Shown: one piece after another, positions 15,088-22,506 of the stretch
Numbering within the stretch: the first letter of the stretch is position 1
Layout of the letters: each line of letters begins with the position of its first letter
From: Oscillospiraceae bacterium
GTDB lineage: Bacteria; Bacillota_A; Clostridia; Oscillospirales; JAAYXM01
DNA: 24,569 bases
Direction of reading: 5' to 3'
NCBI GenBank assembly: GCA_017532355.1
Contig: JAFXJK010000081.1
Span: 1 to 24,569, forward strand
The notes under the pieces: generated by a model
Told to the model about the DNA's origin: nothing
What the model saw: only the letters and a program-made list of their open reading frames with translations
Databases searched by the model: none
Program-made: the position numbers and the translations under genes

Positions 15088-15674
15088 TTATTTCTCCGTT
15101 TCTTATAAAGCTTTGCGCAGAGCTTTGCTGCTCCTATGCCGAACACCTGTGAGACGGCGGTTGCAATCCATACGGCAGGAAGAATGTCGAACGGGTTTTC
15201 TGCACCGAGAGAGGCGCGAATTGCCGCAACTGTCGTAGGAATAAGCTGAAGCGACGCTGTGTTTATGACAACAAGCATACACAAATCGTCCGATACATAC
15301 GAGTTTCCCGTAAGACCGTAAAGTCCGCGTGCGGCAGAGATGCCTGCAGGAGTTGCGGCGTTTCCGAGCCCGAGGAGATTTGCGGAGACGTTTGCCGATA
15401 TATCCTCAAGCACTTTGGGGGAGTTTTTCGCAGAAGGGAAAAGTCTTCGCAGTATGGGACGAAGAAGCTGTGTGAGCTTTCCGAGAAGACCGCTTCTCTT
15501 CATAACCTCAAGAAGCGAACTCCATAGAATTATCATTCCGCCGATGGAGAGAATGAGGTCTATACCTGCCCCTGCCCCCTCTGTGACGGACGCGGAAAGC
15601 TCGGGAATATTGCCATTTACTGCGGCACTGATAAGTGATATAAAAATCATAAATACCCATATTTTTCCCATCAT
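15084..15674 (-). CDS. spmA: Spore maturation protein A
   Basis: Partner of SpmB in spore-core dehydration, this is a polytopic membrane protein of 196 residues, the same length as Bacillus SpmA. Visible parts are the N-terminal segment IWVFMIFISLISAAVNG, a GIDLILSIGGMIILWSSLLEVM helix, NLLGLGNAATPAGI, and LCMLVVINTASLQLIPTT, which is typical of the family. Two adjacent ATGs are possible; the one at 15674 is preferred because it follows GGAGG by ten bases. An upstream in-frame stretch of 38 codons runs into the divergent abrB promoter and was excluded. No mother-cell (sigma-E) promoter could be recognised with confidence. Confidence 0.93.
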   Translation of the reverse strand: MMGKIWVFMIFISLISAAVNGNIPELSASVTEGAGAGIDLILSIGGMIILWSSLLEVMKRSGLLGKLTQLLRPILRRLFPSAKNSPKVLEDISANVSANLLGLGNAATPAGISAARGLYGLTGNSYVSDDLCMLVVINTASLQLIPTTVAAIRASLGAENPFDILPAVWIATAVSQVFGIGAAKLCAKLYKKRRNK

Positions 15675-15698
15675 AATGTGACAACCTCCAAGAAAAAA

Positions 15699-15749
15699 TG
15701 ACAAAAAACGCAATTTACTCTTGACAAAAAAAGACAATTTTGGTATCCT
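15699..15749 (+). promoter_or_regulatory. abrB promoter with tandem repeat
   Basis: TTGACA (15721-15726), a 17-bp spacer and TATCCT (15744-15749) form the abrB promoter. A near-direct repeat, TGACAAAAAACGCAATTT (15699-15716) and TGACAAAAAAAGACAATTT (15722-15740), has a 23-bp period and covers the -35 and spacer. TGGTA (15741) and TGGAA (15760) further downstream resemble the TGGNA units that AbrB proteins prefer, so autoregulation and control of spmA from the same region is plausible. Confidence 0.7.
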
Positions 15750-15778
15750 ATATGTTGCTTGGAATTGGAGGAGAGAAA

Positions 15779-16018
15779 ATGAAGACAACGGGAATAATCC
15801 GAAAGATTGACGATCTTGGAAGAATTGTTCTCCCTATAGAGCTTCGCAAGAAGATGGGCATCGGTCAACACGATGCTATTGAAATCTATGTTGATGGGGA
15901 TAAAGTTATTCTGAAAAAGCACGAAACTGAGTGCATCTTCTGCGGAAGCAATAAGGATCTTTCGGAGTACAAGGGAAAGAGCGTTTGTGCAGTATGCAGA
16001 CGCAATCTTTCAGAATAG
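15779..16018 (+). CDS. abrB: AbrB-family transition-state regulator with Cys4 tail
   Basis: This 79-residue DNA-binding protein has a SpoVT/AbrB swapped-hairpin domain (residues 4-48: GIIRKIDDLGRIVLPIELR, then VDGDKVILKK). A short zinc-ribbon-like tail follows with Cys52, Cys55, Cys70 and Cys73, as in clostridial AbrB proteins. AbrB-type regulators repress post-exponential and sporulation genes during growth. The ATG at 15779 has GGAGGAG five bases upstream. It is divergent from spmAB and ends at a strong hairpin. SpoVT-like function is less likely because the large GAF sensor of SpoVT is absent. The symbol is by family; several paralogues may exist in the genome. Confidence 0.9.
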   Translation: MKTTGIIRKIDDLGRIVLPIELRKKMGIGQHDAIEIYVDGDKVILKKHETECIFCGSNKDLSEYKGKSVCAVCRRNLSE

Positions 16019-16025
16019 GCATAAC

Positions 16026-16069
16026 AAAAAAGCCGTAAACGATTTGGCAAAATCGTTTACGGCTTTTTT
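16026..16069. terminator. Bidirectional terminator after abrB
   Basis: A perfect 20-bp stem (16026-16045 with 16050-16069), loop GGCA, with A6 and T6 ends. It lies between the abrB stop and the stop of the convergent membrane-protein gene, and is the strongest hairpin in the window. Confidence 0.92.
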
Positions 16070-16075
16070 ATTCTT

Positions 16076-16813
16076 TTAATCTTTCTTCCTTATAATTTCA
16101 GCTGTGTAGAAAGGCATAATCACAAGAAATGCAATGAGCGGGAGAAGCTCGCTTATCTCAAATGCTACCGTGTCATTAAACAGTGGAACAAGAAGTTCTG
16201 TCAGTATAAAGAATATGCCGACAAAGCAGGAGAAAACCGCGATGTTTTTTCTGTTCTTACCGAGCACGTGCGCACACGTTGCATATCCGAATACGAGAAT
16301 TGAGATGTATGAGAGAATCAGAAAAACGTAGTTTGAAATTACGGGGTCCGTGATTTTTTCGCGGAATGTGACGATGAGAACAAAAGCTGTCCAGAAAACG
16401 GGAACCGCGGAGAAGATGCAGTATGCCGTGTCTTCGCGCTCTGCGAGTCCGTGTTTTCCAAGCGCGATAAATGAAACGCACGCATAAACGGAAAGAAGGA
16501 CAAGAATAAGAGTAAGTGCGCTGAAATTGTCCGCGAGTGAAACGACGAGAGTTCCTGCGTATGCAAGGATGCACGCCGCACCCACAAAGGAAACTATCGG
16601 AAGTGCTTTTGCAAGGAAAACGGAGGAATACTTAATTCCGTTTTTGAGAAGAAAGGAGGCGATAGCTGCCAAAACAAGCGCTACTACACAAATAATGACA
16701 AGCCCGTAAGATGACGGGGAGTCAAGCTGTGTTGCGCGAAGGCTTGCTCCGCAGATGCCTGCTGTGAGCGGAAGAAGAAAAAGAATGGGGAGAAACTTCA
16801 GTTTGCTCTTCAT
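16076..16813 (-). CDS. Polytopic membrane protein of unknown function
   Basis: This 245-residue protein is hydrophobic throughout, with about eight predicted membrane segments near residues 7-25, 36-56, 64-93 (possibly two), 97-118, 129-150, 158-184, 190-211 and 223-241. The ends are basic (MKSKLK and IIRKKD). No motif of a known transporter, kinase or protease was recognised, and no residue pattern suggests a catalytic function. The ATG at 16813 has GGTGAT upstream, 19 bases after the citrate synthase stop, so the two are probably co-transcribed. That link does not by itself indicate function. It is likely a lineage-specific inner-membrane protein. Confidence 0.7.
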   Translation of the reverse strand: MKSKLKFLPILFLLPLTAGICGASLRATQLDSPSSYGLVIICVVALVLAAIASFLLKNGIKYSSVFLAKALPIVSFVGAACILAYAGTLVVSLADNFSALTLILVLLSVYACVSFIALGKHGLAEREDTAYCIFSAVPVFWTAFVLIVTFREKITDPVISNYVFLILSYISILVFGYATCAHVLGKNRKNIAVFSCFVGIFFILTELLVPLFNDTVAFEISELLPLIAFLVIMPFYTAEIIRKKD

Positions 16814-16832
16814 AATATAATCACCGCCAGAT

Positions 16833-18197
16833 TTATCTTTCAGACATTGGGATATATTCGCCTGTCTGCTTGAGCCACTTGTAAGCAGGACGGATGATTC
16901 TTCCGCCTGTCATTGCTTCTTCAATACGGTGTGCACAGAAGCCTGCCGCACGTGCGATGGCAAAAATCGGAGTGTAAAGAACCTCGGGAATACCGAGCAT
17001 CTCATAAACAAGACCTGAATACATATCAACGTTTGCGCAGAGCGGCTTTGTAGAACCCTTGACGGTTCTGAAAACCTCGGGAGTGAGACGTTCGACTGAT
17101 TCGATAAGCTCAAAGCGGTCGAGGAAGCCGTTCTTCTCGGCAAGGCTCTTTGCGTGAGCTTTAAGCATAACGGCACGTGGGTCGGAAATTGTATAAATCG
17201 CGTGGCCCATACCGTAAATTTTACCGCTCTTATCGCCTGCTTCCTTGTTGAGGATTTTTGCAAGATAAGAAGAAACCTCGTCATCACTCTTCCAGTTTTT
17301 GACGTTTGCTTCAATATCGCGGAGCATCTCTGCAACCTGCTTGTTTGCACCGCCGTGAAGCGGACCCTTGAGCGAGCAGAGAGCCGAAGCTATTGCAGAG
17401 TAGGTATCCGTACCAGATGAAGAGAGGACGCGCGTTGTAAAGGTGGAGTTATTACCACCACCGTGCTCTGCGTGGAGAATGAGGCACTTATCGAGAAGCT
17501 TTGCCTCTTCGTCGGTATATGCGCGGTCGGAGCGCATGCAGTAGAGAAGCATTTCTGCCGCGGACAAATCGTTCGGCGGAACGTGGAGATGCATGCTCTT
17601 GTTTTCGTAATAGTGGCGTCTTACCTGATATGCCTGAGCTGCGAGAATTGGCAGACGTGCTATGATGTCAAGAGACTGACGGAACATATTTTCGAGAGAA
17701 GTATCATCGGGGTTGTCATCAAAGGAGTAAAGCGTGAGAACACTTCTTGCGAGCTTATTCATGATGTTCGGGCTCGGAGCCTTGATAATCATATCCTCCG
17801 TAAAGTTGCGCGGAAGAGCTCTGTGGTGAGTGAGAACCTCGTTGAACTCGTTGAGCTCATCCTTCGTCGGAAGCTTTCCGACGAGGAGAAGATAAACAAC
17901 CTCTTCAAAACCAAAGCGGTCCTCAGCTGTTATGCCGTTGATGATGTCAGCAACGTTTATGCCACGGTATGTGAGAATACCCTCGATCGGGAAGCGCTCA
18001 CCGTCGATAACGGTATAACCGCGGACGTTACCAAGCCTTGTGACACCGGCCATAACACCTGTTCCGTCCTGGTTACGGAGTCCGCGCTTGATGTGCTGAT
18101 TATCAAATTGATCGGCGCTTATAGAGTTCTTTTCGCTCCAGTCGCCGCATATTCTGTTAATGAATTTTTCACTTTCGTGAGAAAGAGTATTGGACAT
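16833..18197 (-). CDS. gltA: Citrate/2-methylcitrate synthase
   Basis: The protein condenses acetyl-CoA with oxaloacetate to citrate. In an anaerobe this normally supplies 2-oxoglutarate for glutamate rather than running a full cycle. The 454-residue chain carries the three catalytic positions: His281 in GPLHGGAN, His332 in GMGHAIYTISDPRA and Asp391 in NVDMYSG. His245 in HAEHGGGNNST is the conserved substrate-side histidine. An N-terminal extension of about 40 residues precedes the core. The ATG at 18197 has AGGAGG seven bases upstream. It has its own promoter. Methylcitrate activity is possible in this family and cannot be ruled out. No aconitase or isocitrate dehydrogenase gene lies in the window. 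Confidence 0.93.
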   Translation of the reverse strand: MSNTLSHESEKFINRICGDWSEKNSISADQFDNQHIKRGLRNQDGTGVMAGVTRLGNVRGYTVIDGERFPIEGILTYRGINVADIINGITAEDRFGFEEVVYLLLVGKLPTKDELNEFNEVLTHHRALPRNFTEDMIIKAPSPNIMNKLARSVLTLYSFDDNPDDTSLENMFRQSLDIIARLPILAAQAYQVRRHYYENKSMHLHVPPNDLSAAEMLLYCMRSDRAYTDEEAKLLDKCLILHAEHGGGNNSTFTTRVLSSSGTDTYSAIASALCSLKGPLHGGANKQVAEMLRDIEANVKNWKSDDEVSSYLAKILNKEAGDKSGKIYGMGHAIYTISDPRAVMLKAHAKSLAEKNGFLDRFELIESVERLTPEVFRTVKGSTKPLCANVDMYSGLVYEMLGIPEVLYTPIFAIARAAGFCAHRIEEAMTGGRIIRPAYKWLKQTGEYIPMSER

Positions 18198-18231
18198 GTC
18201 AGGTCCTCCTGCTAAAGAAATAGTAGTATAA

Positions 18232-18277
18232 ATACAATATAATAGATAATTGTATATTATTTAGGATGAATAGTCAA
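18232..18277 (-). promoter_or_regulatory. Citrate synthase promoter with overlapping dyad
   Basis: On the minus strand TTGACT (18277-18272), a 17-bp spacer and TACAAT (18254-18249) form a sigma-A promoter. ATACAAT (18232-18238) and ATTGTAT (18249-18255) are inverted repeats with a 10-bp centre. One arm coincides with the -10 box, so it could be an operator. The sequence is AT-rich, which weakens the operator argument. Confidence 0.65.
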
Positions 18278-18312
18278 TGCTTTTTTTGTCGGAGAAGAAA
18301 GGAGTGTCATAA

Positions 18313-19311
18313 GTGAAAAGGTTTTTGGCAGTGTGTTTTGCGGTATGGCTTTCTGTGTTTTTGATTCCTCTCATCGGAGTGCCGAAGAAGGAAAAAGATA
18401 TACCTCCTCTACCGATACCATCGGAAGGGATAGGCGGCGGAGGAGAGACGGATTCATCGGTAATGGTGACATTAAATCGAGGCGGAGAGATTGAAACCCT
18501 CACTCTTTCAGACTATCTCGAAGGGGTAGTTGCGGCTGAAATGCCTGCGCTTTTTCCTGAAGAAGCTCTCAAGGCACAGGCTGTGGCGGCACGTACATAC
18601 ACAATGAAAAAACTGATATCAACCGCCGATAAATCGCATAACGGTGCGGCTTTGTGCGATAACCCGTCTCACTGTAAAGCCTATCAGCCTGTCAGCGCTG
18701 TTGCTGCGAGCTGGAGCGATAAAAGCGAAGAATATACGGCGAAGATACGGCGTGCGGTGAGTGAGACTGACGGCGAGATTCTTCTTTATGACGGAGAACC
18801 GATAAGCGCAGTTTTTCACTCGACTTCGTCGGGGGTTACAGAGAACGCGCGTGATGTATGGGGCGGAGATGCACCTTATCTTGTGAGCGTTAAGAGCGAG
18901 GGAGAGGAAGACTCTCCTCACTTTGAAGAGGAGAAGGAATTTACACCTGATGAATTCAAGAAGATTTTTGCGGAAAAATACACGCAGGCCGTCTTTGACG
19001 TAAATCCCGAAAACTGGGTTACGAATATTGCCCGTTCGGATGCAGGCGGCATTAAAACGCTTTCTGTCGGCGGCGTTTCCGTAAAGGGAAGTGATATGCG
19101 AGCGCTCTTTGGACTGAAGTCAACGAATTTTACACTTCTGTATGATAACGGAAAGATGAAATTCAGAACGCGCGGATATGGACACGGTGTGGGAATGAGC
19201 CAGTACGGAGCACGCTCTATGGCGCTTTCAGGCAAAAATTACGAGGAAATTCTGAAAAGCTATTATACGGGAGTAGAGCTTGGAAAAATAAATCAAAAAG
19301 CATCTTCATAA
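18313..19311 (+). CDS. spoIID: Stage II sporulation protein D, lytic transglycosylase
   Basis: This membrane-anchored peptidoglycan lytic transglycosylase, with SpoIIM and SpoIIP, drives engulfment of the forespore by the mother cell. Of 332 residues, 4-23 form the N-terminal membrane anchor, and a Pro/Gly-rich linker (about 31-45) precedes the SpoIID domain. The catalytic glutamate is Glu76 in GVVAAEMPALFPEEALKAQAVAARTY. His109, Cys115 and Cys121 (spaced five apart, CDNPSHC) match the zinc ligands described in clostridial SpoIID. The C-terminal GYGHGVGMSQYGA block is diagnostic. The GTG start at 18313 has AAAGGAG eight bases upstream. It is divergent from citrate synthase. No sigma-E box was identifiable. 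SpoIIM, SpoIIP and SpoIIQ are not in the window. Confidence 0.95.
   Translation: MKRFLAVCFAVWLSVFLIPLIGVPKKEKDIPPLPIPSEGIGGGGETDSSVMVTLNRGGEIETLTLSDYLEGVVAAEMPALFPEEALKAQAVAARTYTMKKLISTADKSHNGAALCDNPSHCKAYQPVSAVAASWSDKSEEYTAKIRRAVSETDGEILLYDGEPISAVFHSTSSGVTENARDVWGGDAPYLVSVKSEGEEDSPHFEEEKEFTPDEFKKIFAEKYTQAVFDVNPENWVTNIARSDAGGIKTLSVGGVSVKGSDMRALFGLKSTNFTLLYDNGKMKFRTRGYGHGVGMSQYGARSMALSGKNYEEILKSYYTGVELGKINQKASS
18403..18443. repeat. Imperfect palindrome inside the SpoIID linker
   Basis: Folding about position 18423, 15 of 20 facing positions are complementary and one more is a G-T pair, with CCTCC (18403-18407) matched by GGAGG (18439-18443). It encodes the PPLPIPSEGIGGGG linker. Because of the symmetry, the opposite strand also reads PPPPIPSDGIG. 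It may be a decayed palindromic repeat or just a Pro/Gly codon effect. Confidence 0.35.
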
Positions 19312-19333
19312 ATCGGGGAAAATATGGTACAAT
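19305..19333 (+). promoter_or_regulatory. Putative promoter of the M42 peptidase operon
   Basis: TTCATA (19305-19310) and TACAAT (19328-19333) have 17-bp spacing; the -35 box lies over the end of spoIID. The transcript would begin near 19340, about 20 bases before the TTG start at 19361. No terminator separates spoIID from it. Confidence 0.5.
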
Positions 19334-19360
19334 AGACACAAATGAAAAGGATGTGAGATT

Positions 19361-20389
19361 TTGAACATACAGGAACTCATAAAGAAAATTTCAGAACATC
19401 CGTCGCCGACGGGCTTTGAGCATAATGCCGCGAAGCGCATAGCTGCGATTATGGAAAGATATGTCGACGATGTATCCGTAGATTCCATCGGTAATGTAAT
19501 CGGCATCCGCAGGTGCGGAAAGAAAAAGGCAAAGTGTCTCCTTCTCGATGCTCACCTTGACGAAATCGGGCTCATCGTAACGGGGGAAAAGGACGGCTTT
19601 CTTACATTCTCCAACATCGGAGGAGTTGATCCGCGAATTCTGCCTGCAACGTGTGTGACCGTGCTTTCAGATCCCCCGAGAAGCGGGGTTATCACATCGG
19701 CTCCGCCACATCTCCAGTCGGCTGAGGAAAGCGATAAAACAGTTCCTTTGGACAGCCTATATATAGACGTCGGAGCAGAAGGTGAGTCAGGAATCCCGGT
19801 CGGGACTCCTGTCGTATTTGACTCGGGATTTTCGGTGCTTTCGGGAAAGAATATTTCTTCCCGTGCGCTTGATGACAGGGCGAGTCTTGCGGCGATACTT
19901 CGTGCGACAGAGCTCCTTAAAGGTAAGAAGCTCGGAATAGATATCGTTGTTGTTGCGAGCTGTCAGGAAGAGCTCGGATGCCGCGGAGCATCGGTCGCAG
20001 GATATACTGTAAACCCTGATGTTGCAATAGTTGTGGACGTTACACACGCGACAACACCGGGTGTTGACAAGTCGTTGAGCTTCACAGCCGGAAGCGGTGC
20101 TGCAATAGGCGTCGGACCGAATATGACAAGAAAGATTTCCGACGCGCTCATCGCAGTTGCGAAGGATAAGAAGATTCCGCATACCGTCGAGATAAGTCCG
20201 GGGCATTCGGGAACGAATGCATATACCGTTCAGGTGCTCCGTGAGGGTATCGCAACGGGTCTTCTCTCTATACCTCTCAAGTATATGCACACGCCTGTTG
20301 AAACCGTAAAGGAAAAAGATATTGAAGCTGTGGCGAAACTGATTTCAGAATTTGCGCAGGAGCTTTCCTCGGGAGGTGTCAAGCTTTGA
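19361..20389 (+). CDS. M42-family metallo-aminopeptidase, paralogue 1
   Basis: This di-metal aminopeptidase of the M42 (glutamyl aminopeptidase/FrvX/TET) family trims short peptides in the cytoplasm, usually as a dodecamer. Predicted metal ligands are all present: His65 (LDAHLDEIG), Asp171 (ALDDR), Glu204 with catalytic Glu203 (SCQEELG), Asp226 and His310 (YMHTPVE). Its 342 residues match the family. The start is TTG at 19361 with AAAGGA about ten bases upstream; no alternative ATG is in frame nearby. It is first of three consecutive M42 genes. Its stop overlaps the next start as TTGA, which implies coupled translation. Endoglucanase annotations sometimes given to this family are historical and are not supported here. 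Confidence 0.9.
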   Translation: MNIQELIKKISEHPSPTGFEHNAAKRIAAIMERYVDDVSVDSIGNVIGIRRCGKKKAKCLLLDAHLDEIGLIVTGEKDGFLTFSNIGGVDPRILPATCVTVLSDPPRSGVITSAPPHLQSAEESDKTVPLDSLYIDVGAEGESGIPVGTPVVFDSGFSVLSGKNISSRALDDRASLAAILRATELLKGKKLGIDIVVVASCQEELGCRGASVAGYTVNPDVAIVVDVTHATTPGVDKSLSFTAGSGAAIGVGPNMTRKISDALIAVAKDKKIPHTVEISPGHSGTNAYTVQVLREGIATGLLSIPLKYMHTPVETVKEKDIEAVAKLISEFAQELSSGGVKL

Positions 20390-21417
20390 TTGAACTTTTA
20401 AAAACGCTTTGTGAACTCAACGGTCCTTCGAGTAACGAGGGAAAGGTGCGCGAATATATAAAGAACTACGCAAAGACGTATGCTGATGAAATACGTGAGG
20501 ATGTTATGGGAAACCTCATAGTATTTAAAAAGGGAAAGAAGCGTCGCGAGAAGAAGCTTATGGTTTGCGCTCACATGGACGAGGTCGGGCTTATTATAAC
20601 CGACATAACGGATGACGGGTACCTTAAGTTTGATTTTGTAGGCGGAGTTGATACGCGCGTCGTTATAGGAAAGAGAGTTCTTGTCGGTAAACGCGAGATT
20701 CCGGGAATAATCGGCTTCAAGGCTGTTCACCTCACGACTCCCGAGGAGAGGAAGAAAGCACCGAAGATAGGTGACCTTTGTATAGACATCGGCTGCGATA
20801 AGAAAGCCGCAGCTGAAAAGCTTGTATCGCGCGGTGATACTGCGGTTTTTGAAAGCCCGTTTGTGAAGCTTTCGGAAAACCGGGTCAAGGCACGTGCGCT
20901 TGATGACCGTTTTGGTTGTGCGGTAATGATGAAGCTTATGGCGGAAGAGCTTTTGTATGACACGTATTTCGCATTCACCGTCCAGGAAGAGGCAGGGCTT
21001 CGCGGAGCGACGACGGCGGCATATTCGGTAGCACCGGATTATGCGCTTGTTATTGAGGCAACGACGGCATCAGATATTCCGTTGTGTGAGGGAGCATCAA
21101 GGGTATGCTCGCTCGGAAACGGTGCCGTTATCGGATGTGCAGACCGCGGTACGATATACGACAAAAAGCTTTTTGCCGCATTGCGCGACATTGCAGAAAA
21201 AGAGGAAATACCCTGGCAGATAAAATCCCGTATCGCAGGAGGAACGGACGCAGGCAGAATTCACGTTTCAAGAAGCGGCGTTCGGACAACCTCGCTCTCT
21301 CTGCCGACAAGATACATCCATTCACCGTCATGTGTGGGTGATGTAAGGGATATGACGGCAGTGCTCAAACTTGCGCGTAAATTTGTAAATTCCGGGGAGG
21401 AAATTTTCAATGATTAG
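20386..21417 (+). CDS. M42-family metallo-aminopeptidase, paralogue 2
   Basis: A second member of the same family, 343 residues, clearly different in sequence from its neighbours. Metal-binding candidates are His63 (CAHMDEVG), Asp173 (ALDDR), Glu202 with catalytic Glu201 (QEEAGLRG), Glu224 (VIEATTASD, where paralogue 1 has Asp) and His312 (RYIHSP). The IAGGTDAGRIH segment is the C-terminal family block. It starts at a TTG within TTGA, sharing bases with the previous stop, after GGGAGG. It ends eight bases inside the next gene. The Asp-to-Glu difference at the fourth ligand occurs in many M42 enzymes and may signal a different specificity. Confidence 0.9.
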   Translation: MIELLKTLCELNGPSSNEGKVREYIKNYAKTYADEIREDVMGNLIVFKKGKKRREKKLMVCAHMDEVGLIITDITDDGYLKFDFVGGVDTRVVIGKRVLVGKREIPGIIGFKAVHLTTPEERKKAPKIGDLCIDIGCDKKAAAEKLVSRGDTAVFESPFVKLSENRVKARALDDRFGCAVMMKLMAEELLYDTYFAFTVQEEAGLRGATTAAYSVAPDYALVIEATTASDIPLCEGASRVCSLGNGAVIGCADRGTIYDKKLFAALRDIAEKEEIPWQIKSRIAGGTDAGRIHVSRSGVRTTSLSLPTRYIHSPSCVGDVRDMTAVLKLARKFVNSGEEIFND

Positions 21418-22417
21418 TTTAAAAAAGATTCTGGACAAGCTCTATGCGGTGAAATCTCCGTCGGGTTATGAAACTGCGATGGCAGAGGTTATCTCTGAAA
21501 TAGCAGCTGACGCAGGGCTTGAATGCCACCGTGATGCACTCGGAAATCTCCTTGTTCACAGAAGGGGAGCGGGCAAGAAGTGCATACTCGATGCGCACTT
21601 GGATACTACGGGCGTTATGGCGACGTATATTGACGAGAACGGTTATGTCCGCTTTGATGCTCTCGGAGGTCTCTCGGCGGCAGACATTCAGAATGCCGAA
21701 GTTGAGTTTTTAAACGGAACTCGCGGCAGGATTTTCTATGAGGAAAAATGCGAGCTTTCAAAGAGAAAAATTTCCTCGCTTTATATCGATATCGGGGCAA
21801 AGGATGAGACTTCGGCGAGAGCACTTGTTCTCCCGGGCGATGCGGCCGTATTTTCAGGCAATGTGCGCGAGCTTTCGGGAGGAAGAATAATGGCACCGTA
21901 TCTTGATAACCGTCTCGGATGTGCAATTCTCCTTCATACGCTTCTCTCGCTTAAAAAATGCGAGTATGACGTCTGGGGAGTGTTTGCGGCGCAGGAAGAG
22001 GTCGGGCTTCGCGGCGCAAAGGTGGCGGCATACGGGATTGATGCTGACTTTGCAATCGTGCTTGACGTTACTGACTCGCTTGATACTCCCGAGCATAAGG
22101 GGCACGGCGAGACGAAAATGTCAGGAGGGGCGGCAATAAAGATTATGGACCGCGCGTTCGTTGCACATCCTGCCGTTACGTCGGCGCTTGAGTCTGCGGC
22201 AGAAAAAGCAAATATCGCGTATCAGCGCGACGTTATAACCGTCGGAGGAACTGACGGCGGAAGTATAAATCTCACTCGCGGCGGAGTTCCGACGGGCGGA
22301 ATAAGCGTAGCTGTAAGATATATGCATACACCGTGTGAGGTTGCAGATATGGAAGATGTCGAGTCAGCAGAAAAGCTTCTTTTGTATGTGCTTGAAAATC
22401 ACTGTATAATTCTGTAA
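21410..22417 (+). CDS. M42-family metallo-aminopeptidase, paralogue 3
   Basis: The third and most divergent copy, 335 residues. The ligands His63, Asp166 (PYLDNR), Glu197 with catalytic Glu196 (AQEEVGLRG), Asp219 and His306 (YMHTPCE) remain, so it should bind metal. However, the usual HxDE after the first ligand is HLDTT, ALDDR has become YLDNR as in M18 enzymes, and the middle of the chain has extra Lys/Glu-rich stretches. The ATG at 21410 has GGGGAGG nine bases upstream and overlaps the previous stop by eight bases. Altered substrate preference or a subunit role in a mixed complex are possible. No clear terminator follows it. Confidence 0.88.
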   Translation: MISLKKILDKLYAVKSPSGYETAMAEVISEIAADAGLECHRDALGNLLVHRRGAGKKCILDAHLDTTGVMATYIDENGYVRFDALGGLSAADIQNAEVEFLNGTRGRIFYEEKCELSKRKISSLYIDIGAKDETSARALVLPGDAAVFSGNVRELSGGRIMAPYLDNRLGCAILLHTLLSLKKCEYDVWGVFAAQEEVGLRGAKVAAYGIDADFAIVLDVTDSLDTPEHKGHGETKMSGGAAIKIMDRAFVAHPAVTSALESAAEKANIAYQRDVITVGGTDGGSINLTRGGVPTGGISVAVRYMHTPCEVADMEDVESAEKLLLYVLENHCIIL

Positions 22418-22506
22418 AAATAAATAAAATTGCAGTAGATTTTTTAAAAATAAGGTGTTATAATATAAAATAGCAATATATGGTTTACCAGAACAAGGAG
22501 GCGGCC
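22418..22506 (+). promoter_or_regulatory. AT-rich leader and promoter of the kdu operon
   Basis: TATAAT (22459-22464) is a perfect -10 box, but no good -35 lies 16-18 bp upstream, so an activator may be required. The ribosome site AAGGAGG (22495-22501) is five bases before the ATG at 22507. Confidence 0.5.

Noticed and set aside
17463..18215. A 250-codon open frame on the plus strand antisense to citrate synthase
   Set aside because: It lies fully within gltA on the other strand, has no recognisable domain and its composition follows from gltA codon bias; no ribosome site stands out.
21410..22417. Third M42 paralogue as an inactive pseudoenzyme
   Set aside because: All five predicted metal ligands and the catalytic Glu are present. 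The second residue of the LDD motif is Asn in active M18 relatives, so loss of activity is not implied.
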